33,445 nt of DNA from Candidatus Uhrbacteria bacterium CG10_big_fil_rev_8_21_14_0_10_48_11 (GTDB lineage: Bacteria; Patescibacteriota; Patescibacteriia; GWA2-46-9). Made by a program: the position numbers and the translations under genes. The stretch lies in NCBI GenBank assembly GCA_002793855.1, contig PFET01000010.1, positions 1 to 33,445 of the forward strand, in the 5' to 3' direction. The notes below the pieces were generated by a model, which did not search any database, was not told the origin of the DNA, and worked only from the letters and a program-made list of their open reading frames with translations. Each line of letters opens with the position of its first letter. Within the stretch, counting starts at the first letter, position 1. Below, in pieces: positions 1 to 6,500 of the stretch.

Positions 1-85
1 GCGGAAAGGGTTTTGAAAAAATTGACAGCGCGATTTTGGCTCCCGCAAAATCGCTCCATTTTCTTAATTCCGACAATGTTTCGTT

Positions 86-161
86 TGGTGGACCCGAGGG
101 GAATCGAACCCCTTACCTCTGCAATGCGAATGCAGCGCTCTACCAGATGAGCTACGGGCCC
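86..161 (-). tRNA. tRNA-Ala(CGC)
   Basis: Read on the minus strand this gives a full cloverleaf. The acceptor strands GGGCCCG and CGGGTCC pair with a G3:U70 wobble, the identity mark of alanine tRNA. The anticodon stem CTGCA/TGCAG encloses loop TTCGCAT, so the anticodon is CGC (codon GCG). The T arm contains GGTTCGATTCC. The discriminator is A, and the 3' CCA is encoded at 86-88. Confidence 0.96.
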
Positions 162-173
162 GTACAATAAAGT

Positions 174-377
174 GCAAATAGCGTATAGCAAATAACGAGA
201 AAAGAAAAGTTGTTTGCGTAGTGATTCGCCGTTTGTTATTTGCTTACATGTGGTTGTCTCTTGCTGAGCCATACGAGTCACTCTTTTTCGAGCACCACAA
301 CCGAACGTAGCTCTAGCGGAAGCGAAAAAAAATAAGCACGGCCTTTCTCGTCTAGCTATTTGCGATTAGCTATTTGC
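174..377. repeat. AT-rich inverted repeat units between two tRNA genes
   Basis: The gap between the two tRNA genes carries GCAAATAGC (174-182) and AGCAAATAAC (188-197), then their complements GTTATTTGCT (235-244) and GCTATTTGC (355-363 and 369-377). The outer pairs form an imperfect inverted repeat of about 24 bp around a 150-bp spacer. No open frame of credible coding character lies in between. The 13-mer GCAAATAGCTAAT, seen here on the minus strand at 365-377, recurs at 21090-21102. Confidence 0.4.
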
Positions 378-380
378 AAC

Positions 381-455
381 TGGTGCCCCCGGAGGGAATC
401 GAACCCCCATCTCCCCCTTAGGACGGGGTAGCTCTATCCGTTGAGCTACGGAGGC
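381..455 (-). tRNA. tRNA-Arg(CCT)
   Basis: Minus-strand cloverleaf with acceptor GCCTCCG paired to CGGGGGC (one T-G wobble), discriminator A and encoded CCA at 381-383. The anticodon loop is GTCCTAA between CCCC and GGGG, giving anticodon CCT (codon AGG, arginine). The unusual G at loop position 32 and the mismatched outermost anticodon-stem pair are visible but do not prevent the fold. Confidence 0.93.
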
Positions 456-509
456 GTAGTGCAAGAGAATGGTCTGAATGTAGCGCAGCAAAACATTGTT
501 GGCAACTTT

Positions 510-538
510 TTGACAAAGCGGCAATACCCCGATACGAT
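510..538 (+). promoter_or_regulatory. sigma70-type promoter for the bactofilin gene
   Basis: TTGACA (510-515) and TACGAT (533-538) are separated by 17 bp. The predicted start lies about 25 nt before the ATG at 569. No Shine-Dalgarno sequence is visible before that ATG. Confidence 0.65.
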
Positions 539-568
539 TACAAAGTAATTCCACTAATTTTTAGGCGC

Positions 569-997
569 ATGTTTACACAGAAAGAAGAGGGGTTCGCTGG
601 GGCAACAGTAATTGCCGAAGGTGTACTCGTTGAGGGAAATTTTAAAGGTGAGGGCCCGATGGTTATCGATGGCACGGTCAAGGGTACGGTCTCGACCAGC
701 CAGTCAGTCGAGGTAGGAAAATCTGCCTCCATTGAAGCAAACATCAAAGCTGACTCGGTCGTGGTTGGTGGTTTTGTAAAAGGAAATATTGTGGCAAAAA
801 GCCGCCTTGAGTTACTAGCCGGCAGCCGTGTTGAAGGTGACATTGCGACGAGCACGCTTGTTGTTGCCGAAGGTGCTACCTTAAACGGCAAGTGCACGAC
901 GGGTACCCGATCAAATGATAGTGCTTCGGAAAAAGCAAGCAACAAACTGAAAGAATCAGAGCCAGAACAAAAAGCAAACGGTAAGTCACGAGCCTAG
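569..997 (+). CDS. bactofilin (polymer-forming cytoskeletal protein)
   Basis: A 142-residue protein. Residues about 12-110 show the repeating beta-helix pattern of the bactofilin family (DUF583): short hydrophobic strands separated by glycines, for example VIAEGVLVEGNFKGEG, VIDGTVKGTV and LLAGSRVEGDI. The last 30 residues are charged and low in hydrophobic residues, as in the disordered tails of the family. There is no signal peptide or membrane segment, so a cytoplasmic polymer near the membrane is expected; family members organise envelope synthesis and shape. The ATG at 569 is preceded by a good promoter but no ribosome site. It is followed after 30 bp by the kinase-like gene, probably in one transcript. 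Confidence 0.9.
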   Translation: MFTQKEEGFAGATVIAEGVLVEGNFKGEGPMVIDGTVKGTVSTSQSVEVGKSASIEANIKADSVVVGGFVKGNIVAKSRLELLAGSRVEGDIATSTLVVAEGATLNGKCTTGTRSNDSASEKASNKLKESEPEQKANGKSRA

Positions 998-1027
998 TCG
1001 GCGACAATTCGGGCCGTCCAACCTTGT

Positions 1028-1753
1028 ATGCATTTTTACGTCTATGGCGAGTCGCTCTCCAATGCGAAACTGACCCATGCGGTGGCAGAAATAGAAACAC
1101 GCCTCACCGACCTTGAGCTCCAGGGTCGCATCGGACGACTTGGCCCCCTGAAGAGCGCCAAAGATATGATTCGCCAAGCGATTCGCGCTGGGGCGACAAC
1201 AGTCGTTGCCGTTGGAAACGACAAAACCGTTGCTGAGGTCATTAACGCCCTTGCTGGTAGCGATATTGCCCTTGGCATCCTTCCGGTAGGCAGTCCAACA
1301 ACCATAGCGGAGCTGCTTGGCATCCCTGAGGGGGGAGCCGCGGTTGAAGTATTGGCAGCGCGCAAAATTGAAACAGTAGATCTTGGAAAAATTAACAACC
1401 ACTATTTTTTAACATCGGCAGAACTTACCGTCGAAGACGCGGTAACGCTAGAGTGTGATGAACACTACACCATAAGCTCGCCGGCAGGCTCATCGGTTGT
1501 TACTATTGCCAACTTGTCACCAGGAGCTAAGTGCCAAGATGGGTACCTTGAAGCAACGATAGAGTCTTCGCAGCGGCGTTGGCTAAAACGGTCGCTGGTC
1601 CGCAGTATCGTTCCCTTCCGCCAAGGTCGTATCGCCAGCGCTGAAGGAGCAACGGCGGTCGTTGAAAATACCTACCTAGTAAAGTTACCGACAACTATAG
1701 AAATCATCCCCCGTACCCTTCGTGTCATTGTCGGAAAAGACAGAGTTTTTTAA
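1028..1753 (+). CDS. degenerate diacylglycerol-kinase-like protein
   Basis: 241 residues. The N-terminal half resembles the catalytic domain of the DAGK/sphingosine/NAD kinase superfamily: a Rossmann-like start, then VAVGNDKTVAEV where active members have a GGDGT motif followed by NEV, then ILPVGSPTTIAELLGIP where they have GTANDFARSLGIP. The C-terminal half is beta-rich like the lid domain of this family. The nucleotide-binding motif is altered to GNDKT and the second motif to GSPTT, so catalysis is doubtful. It lies directly after the bactofilin gene. Its stop overlaps by 4 bp the stop of the convergent PRC-barrel gene. Family assignment is fairly safe; activity and substrate are unknown. 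Confidence 0.75.
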   Translation: MHFYVYGESLSNAKLTHAVAEIETRLTDLELQGRIGRLGPLKSAKDMIRQAIRAGATTVVAVGNDKTVAEVINALAGSDIALGILPVGSPTTIAELLGIPEGGAAVEVLAARKIETVDLGKINNHYFLTSAELTVEDAVTLECDEHYTISSPAGSSVVTIANLSPGAKCQDGYLEATIESSQRRWLKRSLVRSIVPFRQGRIASAEGATAVVENTYLVKLPTTIEIIPRTLRVIVGKDRVF

Positions 1754-2022
1754 ACTACACTGCCTGTCGGCGCGCCAGCAACTACCATCCCTGGGACTAT
1801 CGCATCTTCAACAATCATCTTTTCTTTGCTGATACTTAAAACTTGAGCTGGAGGAATAAGCAGAGTGTCGGCAAATGGTTTGGCAAAAGGTGAAGGCTTG
1901 ACATAGTAACAGGCAATGCCTTGTGTCTCTGTGTCAACAGCAAACGATTGCACCAACCCAAGCGGGGTGCCCGACTTGGTTTCAACTTGCAGCCGTAATA
2001 GCTGGCGGTGTTGAATCTTCAT
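1750..2022 (-). CDS. PRC-barrel domain protein
   Basis: 90 residues consisting of a single PRC-barrel-like beta domain: LRLQVETKSGTPLGLV near the start is the usual first strand and turn, followed by short strands up to residue about 75 (IPPAQVLSISKEKMIVED). PRC barrels occur in ribosome maturation (RimM) and photosynthetic complexes; free-standing ones have no fixed function. The start at 2022 is the only ATG and places the gene start 41 bp inside the end of yidC, which implies translational coupling at the end of the rpmH-rnpA-yidD-yidC block. In many bacteria a jag/RNA-binding gene occupies this position; none is seen here. Confidence 0.75.
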   Translation of the reverse strand: MKIQHRQLLRLQVETKSGTPLGLVQSFAVDTETQGIACYYVKPSPFAKPFADTLLIPPAQVLSISKEKMIVEDAIVPGMVVAGAPTGSVV

Positions 2023-2749
2023 TGCTGTTGAGAGGTTTCTTTTTTTTATGAAAGAGATACCACTGCTGCAGTGCCAACAGGAACGTACTTAAAAACCAGT
2101 AGATACCAACCCCAGAAGGGAAACGCCAAGCAATGGCAATAGTGGCAATTGGCATAACGTAGGTCATCTGCTGGTTGAGAATTGCAGAAAAATCTTCATC
2201 TTTTGCTCCTTTGTCTTTAACTTTTGGTCGATGACGGGTAAGCATATGCCCCTGCCAAAACTGTGCGGCACCGGCAAGGATGGCGATAACGGCACTTGGT
2301 GCATTTAGGTTGAGCAGCCCAAAAAATCCTACGGCATTGATGGCTTCCGGCCGCGCCACGAAACTGTAAAGCGTGTCGAGACTGGTTGGATCGGTGACGT
2401 TACGAAGTGCGTGAAATAGCGCCAACAAAAAAGGCAGCTGCAACAGAAGCGGTAAACACGAAGAGAGCGGGTTAATTTTTTCTTCACGATAAAGTTTCAT
2501 TGTTTCCTCGGCTTGCTTCTCGCGTTTCCCCACGTACTGCTTTTTGATAGCGTCCAGTTTTGGTTGCAGCTCTTGTAACCCTTTTTGGGCGCGAATTGAT
2601 TTTAACGAAAGTGGGTAGAGGACAAGCCGGATAGCAATGGTTAGTAGCACAATCGCAATACCGAGATCGCTTCCCGGAAGGACGTTATAAAGAAAAACGA
2701 GTAAGTTAAAAATCGGCTGGTAGAAGAACGTGTTATAGAGTGCAAACAT
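1982..2749 (-). CDS. yidC: membrane protein insertase YidC/Oxa1
   Basis: 255 residues, the short form without the large periplasmic domain of proteobacterial YidC. Several membrane segments are visible: FNLLVFLYNVLPG, LGIAIVLLTIAIRLVLYPLSL, LPLLLQLPFLLALFHAL, AVIAILAGAAQFW and a last pair near residues 200-230. The conserved hairpin region IRAQKGLQELQPKLDAIKKQY and the basic C-terminal tail HKKKKP are typical. It inserts proteins into the cytoplasmic membrane alone or with SecYEG. It lies 8 bp after yidD in the conserved origin-proximal block. The gene ends with TGA, one of the codons that fixes the standard code in this window. Confidence 0.95.
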   Translation of the reverse strand: MFALYNTFFYQPIFNLLVFLYNVLPGSDLGIAIVLLTIAIRLVLYPLSLKSIRAQKGLQELQPKLDAIKKQYVGKREKQAEETMKLYREEKINPLSSCLPLLLQLPFLLALFHALRNVTDPTSLDTLYSFVARPEAINAVGFFGLLNLNAPSAVIAILAGAAQFWQGHMLTRHRPKVKDKGAKDEDFSAILNQQMTYVMPIATIAIAWRFPSGVGIYWFLSTFLLALQQWYLFHKKKKPLNSNEDSTPPAITAAS

Positions 2750-2757
2750 AAAAACGA

Positions 2758-3030
2758 TTAGCAGTTACTAACTTTGTGAAGCGACTCCGGCTGTTGTTTT
2801 GTTGGTACGTGGTCAATTCCACCCTTGCTCCACGGGTTACAGCGCAGTACGCGTCCGGTAGCGTAAAACAAGCCGCGGTAGCCATGGGTAGCGGTGGCTT
2901 CTAAAAAGTACTCCGAACAGGTTGGGTAGAACTGACACCAGCCATAAGGATGGCGATGCTTAAATAGCCCATGGTCTGGGGAAAGTGTTTTTTGGTAGAG
3001 AAGAACCAAATAGCGGAGAAGAGTAAGCAT
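2758..3030 (-). CDS. yidD: membrane protein insertion efficiency factor YidD
   Basis: About 90 residues from the ATG at 3030. The family core is intact: YQKTLSPDHG, then WCQFYPTCSEYFLEA with the paired cysteines, then GRVLRCNPWSKGGIDHVP. YidD is a small membrane-associated protein that helps YidC. The open frame extends upstream to 3099, but that extension lies inside rnpA and has no family similarity. The ATG at 3030, 4 bp after the rnpA stop, fits the normal length. Confidence 0.95.
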   Translation of the reverse strand: MLTLLRYLVLLYQKTLSPDHGLFKHRHPYGWCQFYPTCSEYFLEATATHGYRGLFYATGRVLRCNPWSKGGIDHVPTKQQPESLHKVSNC

Positions 3031-3034
3031 TACG

Positions 3035-3391
3035 TTACGGTTTTCTTTTGGGGTAAATACGATCGAGGAGTTGAGCAAGCGCTTTCGCTCGTACCTCACT
3101 TGGCTCTTTAAGGATGGCCGCTCTTGGGCTCACCATTAAATCCATACCGATGGTGGTAGCATTTCGCTCATTGAGCTGCTGGCGCAGTAAGTGGCGAAGC
3201 TGGCGTTTTAGTCGGTTACGTACCGTTGCTCGCTTAGAAACCGCCACCCCAACAACAACGGTCACGCGAGGGGATTTTGTAACCGAAGGCATCGCCCGAA
3301 GCATAAGCAGCGGATGCGGGAAACGGCGACCACGCCGCAACACTGCATCAATGTCTTTGCGGCGGCGTAACCGTTGCGCACGGGGAAACAT
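3035..3391 (-). CDS. rnpA: ribonuclease P protein component
   Basis: 118 residues. The start MFPRAQRLRRRKDIDAVLRRGRR and the basic helix with KRATVRNRLKRQLRH are the hallmark of RnpA, the protein subunit that helps the RNase P RNA cut tRNA 5' leaders. It starts 3 bp after rpmH and is followed by yidD, the universal gene order. No clear RNase P RNA gene was found in the window, although a short stretch at 20808-20816 resembles its first conserved region. Confidence 0.96.
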   Translation of the reverse strand: MFPRAQRLRRRKDIDAVLRRGRRFPHPLLMLRAMPSVTKSPRVTVVVGVAVSKRATVRNRLKRQLRHLLRQQLNERNATTIGMDLMVSPRAAILKEPSEVRAKALAQLLDRIYPKRKP

Positions 3392-3394
3392 GTG

Positions 3395-3535
3395 CTAAGA
3401 AACAGCAATCCGCTTTCTTCCTTTTGCTTTGCGGCGCTTAAGGACAAGGATACCGCCCGGTGTTTTGCTGCGGGAGCGGAAACCGTGTTTCTTCAGCTTC
3501 TTTCTGTTCTTTGGCTGAAACGTTCGCTTTGGCAT
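3395..3535 (-). CDS. rpmH: 50S ribosomal protein L34
   Basis: 46 residues, starting [19 protein letters not shown] and rich in arginine and lysine throughout, the normal size and pattern of L34. Start ATG is at 3533-3535 and stop TAG at 3395-3397. It is the first gene of the minus-strand block rpmH-rnpA-yidD-yidC, with a promoter 30-60 bp upstream, divergent from dnaA. Confidence 0.97.
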   Translation of the reverse strand: MPKRTFQPKNRKKLKKHGFRSRSKTPGGILVLKRRKAKGRKRIAVS

Positions 3536-3564
3536 GTAATTACAAAACAATAATTAACGCACCA

Positions 3565-3594
3565 AGTATACCTAAGAGTCTACCTATTGGTCAA
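3565..3594 (-). promoter_or_regulatory. promoter of the rpmH-rnpA-yidD-yidC block
   Basis: On the minus strand TTGACC (3589-3594) and TATACT (3565-3570) are 18 bp apart, placing the transcript start about 20-25 nt before rpmH. It faces away from dnaA. Confidence 0.6.
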
Positions 3595-3825
3595 AGTTTG
3601 CGTAGTTTGCCCACCATGTAAACCATTAAAAAAATCGGGAAAATCAATTTGTTGAAAAATTGGCTTGTGCACAAGCTATCCACAAGTTATTAACAAACGA
3701 TCATCTTTTTGCTTGTTTTGACAGTCCCGCGACTGTGTTATATTGTGGGGTACACCTCGTCTCCCTCTTGTGCGTACCCAAATGAAACAAAATATGACCA
3801 CCGTTAGCCTTAATGCAGCTTCTCT
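3595..3825. other. rpmH-dnaA intergenic region, candidate part of oriC
   Basis: This region between divergent rpmH and dnaA holds one DnaA-box-like 9-mer, CTATCCACA at 3676-3684 (one difference from TTATCCACA), and adjoining AT-rich sequence with TTATTAACA. A rpmH-dnaA gap and the dnaA-dnaN gap are the usual bacterial origin positions. Only one good box is visible, so the origin assignment is tentative. Confidence 0.4.
3718..3746 (+). promoter_or_regulatory. promoter of dnaA
   Basis: TTGACA at 3718-3723 is followed by TATATT (3739-3744, spacer 15) or TATTGT (3741-3746, spacer 17). It lies about 35 bp after the DnaA-box-like site, which would allow autoregulation. The leader to the ATG at 3826 is about 75 nt. 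Confidence 0.5.
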
Positions 3826-5169
3826 ATGACCAACGATCAGTTATGGCAAGCGGTGCTCGGTGAACTTGAACTAGTGCTGAGCCGTGCAAACTTTACCACT
3901 TGGTTTAAGAACACGTTCATTGTTGACACAAACGATGGTCGTCTCATTATAGGAGTACCAAACACCTTTACCAAAACATGGCTGGAGAAGAAATACCATG
4001 AAGCCATTGTCTCTGCTATTCAAAACATTACCCAAGAGAGCGTTCGAGAAGTTATTTATAAAGTGGAACCGCGTCGAACTGACATCCCGACCGGCCCCGC
4101 CCCGGCCACCACTGAACCAAGACCAATAACAGTCAGCCCTTCTCAGCAACATTTTGGACTTAACGATCGTTACCGTTTTGAAAATTACATCGTCGGCAAG
4201 GGGAATGAGCTCGCTCACGCGGCCGCCCTTGCGGTTGCCAGTAACCCCGGCCGCTCTTACAACCCGCTGTTCATCTACGGCGGTGTCGGACTTGGAAAAA
4301 CGCACCTCCTGCAAGGTATAGGGCTAAACCTTCTTGAGAAAGGAGCGCGCATTCTTTACGTCACCAGTGAACGGTTTACCAATGACTACATCCAATCGGT
4401 CCGCGCCGGTAGGGCAAAAGAGTTTAAAGATCAGTACAGGTCGGTTGATGTACTCCTCATTGATGACATTCAGTTTATTGCCGGTAAAGAAGCGACCCAG
4501 GAAGAATTCTTCCACACCTTCAACGCACTGCACCAGAACAACAAGCAAATTGTTCTCACTTCCGACCGTCCACCAAAAGCAATCCCCGCTCTTGAACAAC
4601 GACTACTCTCTCGTTTTGAGTGGGGCATGATTGCAGACATTGCCAACCCAGATCTTGAAACTAGAATTGCTATTTTGCAGTCAAAATGCCGAGAAAAAAA
4701 CGTCTCTATAGAAAGAGAAGTCCTTAACTTCTTAGCTAGTGTGGTGCAAAACAATGTTCGAGAGCTTGAAGGAGCACTTAACCGTATCCTTGCAGAGCAA
4801 GATTTTAGCGGAGGAATACTCTCTATAGAAAGAGTTAAAAAATTGTTTCACGGAATGGAGCAGGCGGTATCTCGAAGAGATTATGTTTCCCCAAAACAGC
4901 TCCTAGAAATTGTCTGCAGTTACTATTCTATTAACCACACCGACCTTGTGGGTAAGAGTCGAAAACGAGAACTGGTGGTACCGCGACAAATCAGTATGTA
5001 TCTTCTTCGTGAAGAAACTCAAGCCTCATTCCCCTCTATTGGACAAGAGGTTGGGAAGCGTGACCACACCACCGTTATGCACGCCTATGAAAAAATTAAG
5101 AGAGCAATTGAAACAAATGAAAAAATAAAACGCGACGTACTTTCTCTTCGTCAACAGCTGTACATGTAG
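3826..5169 (+). CDS. dnaA: chromosomal replication initiator DnaA
   Basis: 447 residues with the full domain order: N-terminal domain I (LWQAVLGELELVLSRANFTTWF), a proline-rich linker near 85-105, the AAA+ domain from about 110 with Walker A GGVGLGKT (151-158) and Walker B LLIDDIQF (209-216), and the C-terminal helix-turn-helix with signature GKRDHTTVMHAYEKI near 410. It binds DnaA boxes and opens the origin. dnaN follows after a 217-bp AT-rich gap. Start is the ATG at 3826; upstream ATGs at 3782 and 3794 are out of frame. Confidence 0.98.
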   Translation: MTNDQLWQAVLGELELVLSRANFTTWFKNTFIVDTNDGRLIIGVPNTFTKTWLEKKYHEAIVSAIQNITQESVREVIYKVEPRRTDIPTGPAPATTEPRPITVSPSQQHFGLNDRYRFENYIVGKGNELAHAAALAVASNPGRSYNPLFIYGGVGLGKTHLLQGIGLNLLEKGARILYVTSERFTNDYIQSVRAGRAKEFKDQYRSVDVLLIDDIQFIAGKEATQEEFFHTFNALHQNNKQIVLTSDRPPKAIPALEQRLLSRFEWGMIADIANPDLETRIAILQSKCREKNVSIEREVLNFLASVVQNNVRELEGALNRILAEQDFSGGILSIERVKKLFHGMEQAVSRRDYVSPKQLLEIVCSYYSINHTDLVGKSRKRELVVPRQISMYLLREETQASFPSIGQEVGKRDHTTVMHAYEKIKRAIETNEKIKRDVLSLRQQLYM

Positions 5170-5386
5170 GTAACGTGTTCGTAACCCTGTGTGTGCAGTG
5201 TGTTCTCTTTGGGGTTAAAAAAGTAAAATGATAAACTTATCCCAAACAGCAAACTTGCCCACTACTTATAAACAACCAATATCCCTTTTTTACCCGCACC
5301 ACAACAACAAAATAAACCAAAAAAACTCCATTATTAACTCTTTTCCACTATTCTACAACGCTTACTGTTATTACTATTTTTTATAT
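5170..5386. other. AT-rich dnaA-dnaN gap, candidate DNA unwinding region
   Basis: The gap is strongly AT-rich, with runs such as TTACTATTTTTTATATATG just before dnaN, and has only weak DnaA-box-like strings (TTATCCCAA, TTTTCCACT, two differences each). The dnaN frame is open through most of it, but the encoded Asn/Tyr-rich stretch has no family similarity. A role in origin opening or in the dnaN leader is possible and unproven. Confidence 0.35.
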
Positions 5387-6496
5387 ATGAAATTTTCTTG
5401 TTTAAAAGAGAACCTAAGTGTGGGGGTAAGCAGTGTTGGGCATGTTGCTTTACGCTCCGGCGGTCTTCCTATTTTACATAATATTTTTTTCTCCTCGGGA
5501 GATGCGGGGCTACATCTTTCTGCTACCAATTTAGAAATAGGGATAGAACATACTGTACGAGGAAAGCTTGAAGAAGCGGGTGAATGCTTGGTTTCCGCAA
5601 AGTTATTACTCGATTTACTTCCTTTACTTCCTGAAGGACAACTTTATTTAGAAAATACAAAAAACGGATTAGTAATCACCACAAACGATACTACCTCAAC
5701 ACTTCGGGTAACCCCCCCAACAGATTTCCCTTTAATCCCTCGTGTTGAGAACAAAAAAGGTGAATTTTCACTTCCCCAACCAATTATACAAGAGGTTCTA
5801 GAGAAGACAGTGCTTGCTATTGGTCGGGTCGAACAACGACCACAGTTTGGAGGTGTCTACTTTTCCTTTAAAGAAAACCTATTAACCGCCGCCGCTACTG
5901 ACGGTTATCGGCTCGCAGAAGCGGTCGTACCCCTTTCTGGGGGGTCTTATGTAGGTAGTATTATTATTCCAGGACAAACTATTGAGGAGGTTATTCGTTT
6001 ATTTAGTACAAATACTGACGACGCCGCTATTACCTTCGTTGTTGGGGACAACCAGGTTAATATTACAGTTGGTGCAACCGCCCTTACCTCGCGCTTAATT
6101 GAGGGCGACTTTCCTGACTACGAAGCACTGTTTCCCACCGAAACAACACCGCTTACTGTTTCACCTATTGCCCTTACTAAAGCAATAAAAGCGACAACAC
6201 TTTTTTCTCGGTCAGGGATTGCCGATATTACCCTCAATCCACAAACAGAGGGGAAGATTGAAATTTTTTCGGAGAGCGGTGAAATTGGCTCTCATCATAC
6301 TAGCGTTACCTCTTCTGGGGAGGTTAAAAATACAAACCCGGTGGTGCTCAATGCAAAATTTTTTATGGATGGGTTGGGTGCGTGTGGGAACGATGCCACT
6401 GTCGCTCTCCATGGCCCGGAGCGGCCAGTACTCATTAGTCCAGTAAGCCAAGGTGCCGTTCGTTACCGTTACCTTATAATGCCTATTCGCGAGTAG
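5387..6496 (+). CDS. dnaN: DNA polymerase III beta subunit (sliding clamp)
   Basis: 369 residues, the normal clamp length. It begins MKFSCLKENLSVGVSSVGHV and contains recognisable clamp segments: LPILHNIFFSS, TDGYRLAEA in the second domain, EGDFPDYEALFP, and the C-terminal PVLISP and YRYLIMPIRE, which in the family line the protein-binding pocket. It forms a dimeric ring that holds the replicative polymerase on DNA. The reading frame opens at 5228, but the ATG at 5387 gives the correct N terminus. The stop is 4 bp from the stop of the convergent penicillin-binding protein. Confidence 0.97.
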   Translation: MKFSCLKENLSVGVSSVGHVALRSGGLPILHNIFFSSGDAGLHLSATNLEIGIEHTVRGKLEEAGECLVSAKLLLDLLPLLPEGQLYLENTKNGLVITTNDTTSTLRVTPPTDFPLIPRVENKKGEFSLPQPIIQEVLEKTVLAIGRVEQRPQFGGVYFSFKENLLTAAATDGYRLAEAVVPLSGGSYVGSIIIPGQTIEEVIRLFSTNTDDAAITFVVGDNQVNITVGATALTSRLIEGDFPDYEALFPTETTPLTVSPIALTKAIKATTLFSRSGIADITLNPQTEGKIEIFSESGEIGSHHTSVTSSGEVKNTNPVVLNAKFFMDGLGACGNDATVALHGPERPVLISPVSQGAVRYRYLIMPIRE

Positions 6497-6500
6497 TAGC

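Noticed and set aside
5228-5386. In-frame N-terminal extension of dnaN
   Set aside because: The encoded stretch is Asn/Tyr-rich, has no clamp similarity and comes from AT-rich intergenic DNA; the ATG at 5387 gives the normal clamp start.
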